This document shows positions 16,828-23,939 of a stretch of 23,939 nt of DNA, piece by piece. Under the pieces are notes generated by a model. The model was not told the origin of the DNA. It saw nothing but the letters and a program-made list of their open reading frames with translations, and made no database searches. How positions within the stretch are numbered: the first letter of the stretch is position 1; every line of letters begins with the position of its first letter. Position numbers and translations under genes: made by a program. The stretch covers positions 414,645-438,583 of the forward strand of contig BFEA01000168.1 of assembly GCA_003427395.1 (NCBI GenBank), read 5' to 3'. This stretch comes from Chara braunii (taxonomy: Eukaryota > Streptophyta > Charophyceae > Charales > Characeae).

Positions 16828-18176
16828 TCTTGAGCTGCTGCACCGGGCATGTGTTTTGACGTGGTGTTTATCTTCGATTTGCCGTGTCCTCGGCCTTTGC
16901 CGGGGCGGCCAGCATCTCAGGCTGGCTGCGAGTTTGTCCCCCTCATTGGCAGATGCAACCTCGCTTGAAGGGTCAATTGGATTGCCTCCGTGACCACGGC
17001 CACTTTCGGCCGATGCTGTTCCCTACTAGGGCCTGCCGCAGACGAATGGTTGAGGTTCTTGTCCTCTGTGTTCGTGACGATGATCTGCGCGGCCTTGTCG
17101 AAGAGCTCCGCAGTTGTAGTGAGAGTGTTTGCTACTTGAGTCAGCGCAGTGGACAATGCCGAACACGGCCTCGAGATGAAGTAGTGTTTGACAACCTGAA
17201 AGCCCATTGGTACGCTGGGTGTGGCCGCCAAGCGTTGGAACTCGGCAATCCAATCTCCGCTCGACAACGTGTTTTGGTGGAACTTGATCAACTTGTCCAT
17301 TGCTTTCATTTCCGGCGGCTCGATTTGAAACTGCTTATGCCACGCCGCCTTCAGATCAGCCTAGCTGAGCTTGGTGTGCAAGTCGGAGACCACCACTTCG
17401 TGCGTGGACAGCAAATTGTCCAACCATGCTTGGCACGCGCCCCCCGATCGGGGGTCCAAGTACGCATGCTTCTTGGCTTCGCTTGTGTGGTGGAGCTTTA
17501 ACTTAAGCTCGAACTGGTGGAACCATGGAATCGGGTCCGTCTTTGTGGAGTCGCAAAAGATCTCTTGCCCATTGAACTTCAGATTTGTCTCGAGTGTTGA
17601 CGTGCTTGGGCCAGTGGCAGCAGCGCAGATCCGCTGCTCAAGTTGTCGAGTAGCTGCTTGCTGTGCCAGTGCGCCATCCGTGAGCGTTCCGATCTCCAAG
17701 GCGTCGAGGCAATCGACAATGTTGGAGGAGTTGGCAACGGGGCCGCGACAGGTCGTTGCTCCAGCTGTTGTAGACAGCTGTTGACTTGCTTGACCTGGTC
17801 GTCGATGCTATGGATGTCCTCCTGTTGTGCAATGCACGTTGCTAGGAGGTCCGTGAGGTGGGAGAGCAATAGCGAGATTCGTGGTCCGCTGCCGCTAAGT
17901 TCGCCACCTTCGGCCTCCGCCCGCCATTCCACGGCGATAGTGAGTAGAGCTCTCTCCTGGCTGAATACCTTCTCGCGTCATTGACTGCGCTCTTCATTGG
18001 CAGCCTTTGCTGCTGCCTCGTCGTGTTGGCGCTGCAGCAGACGTGATTTCTTTGCATCCTCGACCTTCTTTCTTCTTTGCGGCTGCTACCGCATCCGACC
18101 GTTGCTTGGCCTTGTTGATCAAGGTCTGCATTCGGGACTGATAGGCCACGACGGTTTCCCCTGGCTTGTGGTCCAT
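16828..18176 (-). pseudogene. Ty3/Gypsy copy B: gag
   Basis: Minus-strand frames in order: 18176-17994 (MDHKPGETVVAYQSRM, then a Lys/Ala-rich helical stretch), 17932-17579 (helical, IAQQEDIHSIDDQVKQVNSC), 17699-17361 (QLEQRICAAATGP, LKFNGQEIF, PWFHQFELKLKLHH, CQAWLDNLLSTHEVVVSDL) and 17309-16917 (MKAMDKLIKFHQNTL, WIAEFQRLAATPSVPMGFQV, KHYFISRPCSALSTAL). The middle frames match the retrotransposon Gag capsid domain, which forms the particle shell. The zinc knuckle follows after another shift (16725-16766). At least three frameshifts and a stop after DLHTKLS break the gene. I see no primer-binding site or 5' LTR for this copy at its right side. Confidence 0.8.
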
Positions 18177-18221
18177 AACGGTTGTTTGGGAGCGCGTGAG
18201 CGTACACCAGGCCGGAGGACT

Positions 18222-18293
18222 GCTGACGTGGCACGGCTGCCAGCCGACGTGTCACTGCTGACGTGGCCTGCTTACATGGTCTGCTGACGTGGC
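18222..18293 (+). repeat. GCTGACGTGGC direct repeats
   Basis: GCTGACGTGGC occurs at 18222, 18257 and 18282, with a related GCCGACGTGTCAC between. The same word returns many times at 19800-20800. ACGT-core words of this kind are known bZIP-binding sites, but here they look like parts of a repeat and not a promoter. Confidence 0.55.
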
Positions 18294-18299
18294 AACTCA

Positions 18300-19080
18300 C
18301 CAATGCCACCGTAGGGGGTAGCCGAAGACAGATGAAAAGGGAAGAAAGGAGGGTGCAACAACATAGGTGGGGGGTGGGGTTGATCGCCCAGATAAGAAGC
18401 CACTAATCAAAAACAAAGTTTGAACTTTGCAAAAAATTTCGAGAAATTAATAATTAGTAAAAAAACTCGATTTTGCAAGTTCAGTAGGTCTCCCAATCCC
18501 CGAAAATTCGAAGTAAGTAATAATTGGAACGATACAGAGAAGATTAGCATGGCCCCTGTGCAAGGATGACGCATAAATTGAGAAATGGTCCAAATTTTTC
18601 AAAAAAAAAAAAAAAATCGAAATTTTCAGACTGCAAATGAATAATAATAATGATAATGATGATCAAATGAAAGTATGCGCAGAAAGATAAAGTGCAATAA
18701 GAGATTTTCCATAAATTCAAATTTTTCGTTACTATTAAAAATGCATGAAATGAAGAAAATTCAAGAAATAAATACAAATAAATTCAAAAAAAAAAAATTC
18801 CGAAATTTTCAGAATAACGGGAAATAGCGAGAAACAATGCAAATCGAAATTTCCGTGATGCGTGAATCGGAAAAAGATAAACAAATACGCGCAATATTTC
18901 GACAGAGGAAAAAGAAAAAAATATTTTGGATTTTCCAGCAACGAAATTTCAAAATTCCAAAAAAACAAGAATCGGAAATAAAAATCCTGCGCTATTTCGA
19001 GTGAGTTTTCAACCAACGAATGTGCGCTGAAGTTAGGTCAAAATTCGCGATTTTGGGGACTAATTAGTATGACCTAATTA
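18300..19080. other. AT-rich non-coding stretch
   Basis: Dominated by A-runs and recurrent CGAAATTTT-like words on both sides of the U6 remnant. Short frames rich in Phe/Ile/Lys are composition artefacts. The stretch ends in an (AATC)n run at about 19082-19099. Confidence 0.5.
18521..18616 (+). pseudogene. U6: U6 snRNA retropseudogene with poly(A) tail
   Basis: Positions 18522-18599 match the 3' three-quarters of plant U6 snRNA: AATTGGAACGATACAGAGA (the ACAGAGA box that binds the 5' splice site), AGATTAGCATGGCCCC (the AGC triad) and the 3' end AGAAATGGTCCAAATTTTT. Differences are a 2-nt deletion in the GACACGC segment and a few substitutions. The 5' stem-loop is absent or unrecognisable, and no plant USE/TATA promoter is visible upstream. 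A run of 16 A (18601-18616) follows the U6 3' end after a single C, which suggests reverse transcription by a LINE-type machinery. Not a functional U6 gene. Confidence 0.85.
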
Positions 19081-19617
19081 ACCAATCAATCAATCAATCT
19101 GCAATAACCCATGCCATATGTCTCGTGGAAACTGAGGGCTAACGCGACCGCCCTCAGCCCAGGCCAAACAGGGGCACATGACCCCACATAAGGACTCAGG
19201 GCCTGGACGTGAGGCAGTTGACCTTGGTCAACTGTCGGAAATTCCAACAGCCAAAGTCCAAAGAGACCTAGCCCAGGCCGCTGGTCAAGCACACACACTT
19301 GTTTGTATGCAGGTACCCAGACAACATCAGGTCCAAGGGAGAAGTCTGCAACTGTACAATCCGGGCCTTCAGTTGTGAGTCAATCTAGACGACTTTGGGA
19401 AAGGCACCCGAGGCCAGACAGCCTGGACGACTGCTACTTAAGGCTGACCTCGAGTGAGTCAAGCATTCAGTCTTGCTATGCTACTTCAACGCTGGCTCAA
19501 CTTTGAGTAGACGCTGGTTTCATGCTGGCGCGACGCTGGCTACATGCTGGCTGTGCACAGGCGCTGCGGGCGACAACACGAGGTGGACGCAGCATGCTGG
19601 CGCTTCCTCAGTGCGCC
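19080..19617. other. no gene recognised
   Basis: Non-coding. It contains the (AATC)n run at its start and GGCC/CAGG-rich words. Frames are short and unfamiliar. Confidence 0.45.
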
Positions 19618-19850
19618 AGGCTATGCTGATGTGGCGCTGCCTCTGGTCTATGTGGCGCTGCCTTTTGGTCTACGTGGCATGCTGATGTGGCGCTGCCTCT
19701 GGTTTATGTAGCGCTGCCTCTGGTTTATGTGGTGCTGCCTTTTGGTCTACGTGGCATGCTGATGTGGCGCTGCCTCTGGTTTATGTGGCGCTGCCTTTGG
19801 TCCACGTGGCATGCTGATGTGGAGCTGCCTTCGGTCTACATCGTACTGGT
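19618..19850 (+). repeat. minisatellite, ~21-bp unit TGTGGCGCTGCCTCTGGTTTA
   Basis: About ten degenerate tandem units of roughly 20-22 bp are arranged in larger blocks that each begin GCATGCTGATGTGG and end GGTCTACGTGGCAT (blocks near 19625, 19681, 19758 and 19813). Translation yields a repetitive Trp/Leu/Tyr-rich peptide that is a by-product of the repeat. Confidence 0.8.
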
Positions 19851-21150
19851 CTTCATTGAAGATGTGGCGTATGCCACTTGTCTCGAATGCTAACGAGGCT
19901 TTGTCCATGCTGTCTACATGAGGTGACTGGTTGCGAGGAGGAGGAAGATCGGGATCTGTGGATGGAGGCTGGGTACTCACCGGTGGTTGACGTGGTCACT
20001 GGAATCTGCTATGTCTTGATGGTCTTAACGAGATTAAGTGCCACGTGGCACTATTGTGTGTGATCAGGAATATACTTATTATCATTGTTGACGTGGAGAG
20101 GGAAGAAGCCTGCAGAAGGAGAGGGATCTGAAGAGACTATTACTGTGTGATCTCTCATCTTCTCCTTTGTTTGTTCCCCCTCCACTCTCTTCCTTTTGAT
20201 GGTAATGAGATACTGTTTGAGTTATCACTTCACGATTTGGAGACTTTGATGCAGATATTGAGACTACTAATATTTGACGTCTTCCGAGTATCTGCCAAGA
20301 TTGGGTTCATTACAATTCGGTATCGCAGCAAACTTCTTCATCACAATCTGTTGTCTGTCAGGTGCTGACGTGGCACCCAGGTAAGTGGGAAGTGTAGCAT
20401 GTGCAAAACGATACGTATTTATTAACGCGCGCGGTCATACCACAAGTCTAGACATGGTAGTATTGCACGTGTGAGCAGCTGTCCCTTGAAGATGATGATG
20501 TGGCTACATTGAAGATTTCAAGTTGCCGGCAAGAGCTTCGTTGGCAATGCACTGGTACAGAGAGAGATTGGTACCGCTGATGTGGCACATTGTTTATGTA
20601 GCATGCAAGGCACGGTCTGACGTGGCACGTACCTGTGTTATCACTGCTTGATATTGATGTGCTGACACAATATGCTGGTGTTGAGTATGTGGCAGAATTG
20701 CATTGCTGACGTGGCACCCCTCCCAGGGGACCGTTCTCGTCCTTGACATTGACGTGGTAGAGCTGCTGCGTTGGCATGCCAGGGGTGACACGTGGCATGC
20801 AAAGACTGAGCATTTGTTTGCTAAGAGTTACATTGCTTTTGCAGATGATACAGTAGGAGCTAACCATTATTCGTGTGGTTGTGTTGGCTTTCTACTTACC
20901 TGTTGATTGTCCGTGGTTGCTGTGTGTACTTACAAGTGTGTTGTTGTTTTGATCACACTGGCCGTGGCTGCGGTACCTGTACATTTAGTAGGACGTCATC
21001 ATACATAGATTAGACAATTGAGGTTAGAACAAGATTTTGTTTCTATTTCCTGAATTGTTGTTTATTTCTTGCTGAAGAAATTTGGACCGGTGTGACCGTG
21101 GAATTTATTATTGAATCATTATTGTTTATTTATTGTGCGGTAAACACATC
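19851..21150. repeat. GACGTGGCA-rich non-coding DNA, likely LTR/leader of copy C
   Basis: The word GACGTGGCA or close variants appears repeatedly (near 19988, 20089, 20363, 20617, 20704, 20752), along with the 16-bp palindrome AGTGCCACGTGGCACT (20037-20052) that contains a G-box. At 20316-20329, after TTACA, lies TTCGGTATCGCAGC, which resembles a decayed initiator-Met primer-binding site. If correct, the 5' LTR of copy C ends near 20314 and the rest is leader. No host gene is seen. Confidence 0.4.
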
Positions 21151-21254
21151 TGAAAATGTCTTACCTTTTGAACTCTCTGCGTTTCTCCATTCTGACTCGC
21201 TTCTTTCCTCATCTCTTCCTACCTGTCTCTGTCACCTTCTTCGCTGATGAGGAA

Positions 21255-22800
21255 GGTGAAATCCGAACACGTACCCAGATTGAAAACCGGCGGCAGCTGA
21301 TACTAGACCGCCTTCAACAGCTACTGAATGCGTTGCATGGTGCAGGAGCCATGGCTGAACAACACGTACGCAACCAGTTCGATCTGCATGCTGCAGAAAC
21401 CGAACTTAAAAGAGGCTGATACGACTGTTCAGATGATGGAGGCCAGTACGAAGGTGCAACAGACTATTGATCAGGGTCGAATGACCCTTGATCAATATGT
21501 CGCCGAGGAGCTGGCAAAGATTGCTGCAGGCGAGCCGAAAGAACGGGAAGTAAAAGAAGAAAGGAAGGAAGAAGTAAGAAGGCCAGAACTGAATGAAGAT
21601 ACAATGCTGGCCAACATTAGACAATTGGAAGAAGCGTTGGACGCGAAAAGAAAAAGAATGGACGAGTACCGAAGGATAAAAATTGAGAAAGAACGGCGAG
21701 AAAGAAAAATGGCAGAAATTAGACAACAATTTCACATTGAAAGAACAGAAACTGACTTCGCATCTATTCTTGACAACTTGATGGCCTACCTGGCACACCT
21801 TGAGTTGAAGATTGATAATAACACCGCCGCATTGGAGTCGGTATTGAGACTAGTGAAAGGGAAAGATAAAGTGTCAGTTGAGGAAGATGCCAAGGGGAAA
21901 GAAAAGAAACCACCCTAAGAGAAACTTCTAAAAGATGCAAAGTGGAAGGAAGACAAACCCGGACCCTCGAAGAAAGAGACCGAGGAACCGGCAGGAAAGA
22001 AAGAAGCACCAGCCGAGAAGAAAGAAGAACCAGCTAAGAAGGAAGAACCGGTTAAGGAAGCGGAGAAGCCGAAGAAAAAGGAAAAGTTAAGATGAAATTG
22101 CCATTCACCTACACCAACAAAAAGGAAGAAAACTTGTTGTTGTATATTGCTGAAATACAGACTTACGTAGGGACAACACCCATGGAGCCTGAAAGTCAGG
22201 TTGCTTTCTCCACATCTTGTCTGGGAGGAGTGGCCAAGGAATGGGTGCTGGCCGAAGCCAATGCCGATGGTTTCGAAGATATAGGTGAGTGGGCTGAGAC
22301 AATTTCTCCAAAAGATCCAGGAGAGATTTCTCGACAAAATGACGGTTGACAAAACTTTTGATGAGCTCATGAAGATAGGCCAAAAGCCTTGGACTTATGT
22401 TGATGCCTTGTCTCGTGAAGTGGATCGTCTGCTGCAGGTACCTGGGTTGAATCTTCAAGACAACCAGGTTCCCTATATCTACTCACGTGCACTGCCCGAG
22501 CCCATTCGTGGACAACTCGTGGCCGAATTGAAGTCTGGTAAGTATAACTATCAACAAATTCGTGATCTCGCTCTCCAGAGAGAGCAGATGACCGCTCAGG
22601 TAAAGGGGACGTACGCTTCCGTAGTGAAATCGGGACCGGTTCGTGGTTATGGCAAGCGGGTCCTTTGGCGGCAAAAGCGCCAGGACCACATGCTTGTATT
22701 ATTTGACGATGAGACTGTAAAGAAGTTACCCCTCAACGAGTCTGAGGGAGGAGGAGGTAATGGCGGCAGCGAGTCCGAGAAGGGTGACGTTGTGCCGTAA
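21255..22800 (+). pseudogene. Ty3/Gypsy copy C: gag
   Basis: Reading frames in order: GEIRTRTQIENRRQLILDRL (from about 21255; an ATG lies upstream at 21156), a frameshift near 21410, a coiled-coil stretch (VQQTIDQGRMTLDQYVAEEL, then a Glu/Lys/Arg-rich helix), a stop at 21916-21918, a Lys/Glu/Pro-rich linker of PAEKKEE-type repeats (21960-22090), a shift near 22090, and the capsid domain (KLPFTYTNKKEENLLLYIAE, VAFSTSCLGGVAKEWVLAEA). After another shift near 22290 comes DKTFDELMKIGQKPW, LREVD-like and YIYSRALPEPIRGQLVAELK. The capsid forms the particle shell in this family. At least three frameshifts and one stop make it a pseudogene. No sequence of this element before 21156 is certain. Confidence 0.8.
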
Positions 22801-23024
22801 TGGCCAACAAGGGAGGCCAAAGTCAATGGAAGAAGAAGAAGAGGCCACGCTCGTTTCCCGAGCATCCCGGCATCGCGTTCGGGAGACCCTGGGAAAAGAT
22901 GAACATGACACGCGAGGAATGGCAGTCCAAGATGGACAACCGCCAGTGCCTCAAGTGTGGCCCAGTGCGACATGTGATAGCTTGGTGCCCACTTATTAGA
23001 AACCCAAAAGCAAGCAGCCAGTAG
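22800..23024 (+). pseudogene. Ty3/Gypsy copy C: nucleocapsid zinc knuckle
   Basis: A 74-codon frame opens at an ATG overlapping the previous stop (TAATG at 22798-22802). It encodes a basic stretch (QWKKKKRPRSFPEHPG) and a CCHC zinc knuckle, C-LK-C-GPVR-H-VIAW-C, at 22947-22988, spaced 2-4-4 as in retroviral and retrotransposon nucleocapsids that package RNA. The frame ends at a TAG at 23022-23024, before the protease frame. The stop/start overlap may be a frameshift scar or may reflect reinitiation; family practice favours the scar. Confidence 0.8.
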
Positions 23025-23043
23025 GAGTAGCATCTGCTCCTAC

Positions 23044-23710
23044 CTAGTCGAAGGGTTTAGACCAAAATAAAGGTAAGGCACATACAACCCCTTCTACCCC
23101 TTCGACTCTCAAGGCAGAGGATGGCTCTTCTTCTGCCCGTCGTCCAGACCACCCTGACACAATACATTGTTGTGTCTCGCTGGACGATTCCCTTGATGAG
23201 CTTGGCAATGAACTTATAGCACTACGGAGCTCGTGGGCGAAGAAAGCGAAGTCTAAGGGTGAATTGATAATCACGGATATTGAGATTCCGCACACGCGAG
23301 TAGGTGCCCTGTTAGATCTGGGATCGACGCGGTCTTATATCTCAGAGAAGGCAATTCGTAAGTTGCATCTGGGAATGAAGGTAAAGGATTTACCAAGACC
23401 AATCACGTCTATACTGCCTGACAAGAGCACGATCACTATCTCTCAATACGTCGATCGTATTAAGTAATATTTCAGGACAAAGGAAGGTAAGAAAATTCTA
23501 CACGAGATATCCTTCCTAATTGAGAAGAATTTACCCTTTGACATAATTCTGGGTATGGATTGGCATGAGGAAGCCGACCCAGAAGTTAAGTTCAAAGAGA
23601 AAATTGTCAAACTCAAGGACGAGAAGTCCGAACTGCGTGCGATAAAGTTATATCATAAGTCTGACTCCGACTCTACTTTGTCTTTCTGTTGTATGAGTTA
23701 CCCAACTTTC
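23044..23710 (+). pseudogene. Ty3/Gypsy copy C: retropepsin
   Basis: The frame encodes a linker and an aspartic protease: VGALLDLGSTRSYISEKAIR (the usual DSGAT/DSGST active site reads DLGST), then ITSILPDKSTITISQYVDRI, one stop at 23465-23467, and FLIEKNLPFDIILGMDWHEE, which contains the C-terminal ILGMDW motif. The catalytic Asp remains but Ser is changed to Leu next to it. The frame then runs open to about 23710, where it meets palindromic DNA. No RT follows within the window. Confidence 0.8.
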
Positions 23711-23714
23711 CGAT

Positions 23715-23805
23715 CAGCCGGTAACCGGCCGGTTGGACCGGCCTGGTCCCAACTAGACCGGTTGGACCCCCGGTGGTCCAACCGGAATTCCGGTTGGGCC
23801 CAAAA
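23715..23805. repeat. nested CCGGTTGGACC palindromes
   Basis: CCGGTTGGACC (23758-23768) and GGTCCAACCGG (23775-23785) are perfect 11-bp arms with a 6-nt loop, immediately followed by palindrome ACCGGAATTCCGGT (23781-23794). Upstream are GCCGGT/ACCGGC hairpins around TAACC and TGG. The same CCGGTTGGA word recurs at least four times. A T-run (23816-23835) follows. The tract abuts the protease frame of copy C and ends its similarity to Gypsy. Confidence 0.75.
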
Positions 23806-23939
23806 ATGGGTCAATTTTTTTTTTTTTTTTTTTTTGAAATCATGGTTGGACTGCGCTCGCCGAGATCTACCCGAATCCGCACAGAAAACTTCGATCAGAG
23901 AACTTTTTTTTTGGGGGTGGGGCGTAACTGGCTGTCGGG
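23806..23939. other. no gene recognised; T-run and window end
   Basis: Begins with a 20-nt T-run and continues to the window edge with no recognisable gene. It may belong to a foldback element whose other half lies outside. Confidence 0.4.

Noticed and set aside
18521-18600. Functional U6 snRNA gene
   Set aside because: The 5' stem-loop is missing, two bases are deleted in the GACACGC segment, no plant USE/TATA promoter is visible, and a poly(A) run follows.
19625-19893. Repetitive Trp/Leu-rich plus-strand peptide frames
   Set aside because: Read-through of the 21-bp minisatellite. Frame changes between blocks show no coding constraint.

Overview
The window reads as intergenic, transposon-dominated nuclear DNA of a streptophyte (green plant lineage). 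Evidence: a plant-type mitochondrial nad7 fragment, chromodomain-bearing Ty3/Gypsy retrotransposons with an iMet-type primer-binding site, a plant-like U6 3' domain, and degenerate TTTAGGG/TTAGGG tracts. The Gypsy polyprotein wording resembles elements I associate with charophyte algae such as Chara. That is an impression from memory, not proof. No intact host protein gene was found. Fourteen isolated N bases lie in the first 2.5 kb and none after.

Layout. 1-2040: unassigned, with one tRNA-like remnant. 2049-5410: non-coding tract packed with stem-loops, including eight hairpins that share a constant telomere-like core but carry different, self-complementary arms. 6165-7083 (+): 3' end of Ty3/Gypsy copy A (integrase tail and chromodomain), then a probable polypurine tract and LTR. 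8477-18176 (-): a large, dead Ty3/Gypsy copy B in the order gag, zinc knuckle, protease, RT, RNase H, integrase, chromodomain, LTR. B is interrupted by (i) a ~500-bp mitochondrial nad7 insert at 11990-12488, (ii) a 149-bp repeat (block X) between two copies of a 338-bp RT segment, and (iii) a 2.5-kb insert (13755-16256) between two copies of a ~570-bp gag segment. Insert (iii) holds a short LTR with PBS, a second block X, a chain of seven hairpins, a polypyrimidine tract and a 317-bp MITE with perfect 12-bp TIRs and an 8-bp target duplication. 18222-20900: GACGTGG-rich repeats, a poly(A)-tailed U6 retropseudogene and a 21-bp minisatellite. 21255-23700 (+): gag-protease part of Ty3/Gypsy copy C, frameshifted and cut off by a palindromic tract.

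None of the retroelement reading frames is intact. Copy B's RT has lost both segments that carry its catalytic aspartates. The signal that known classes explain least is the recurring design of serial hairpins. In two arrays the loop or core is nearly constant while the stems differ from unit to unit and stay complementary, with paired substitutions between related units. I treat this as the best candidate for something undescribed.
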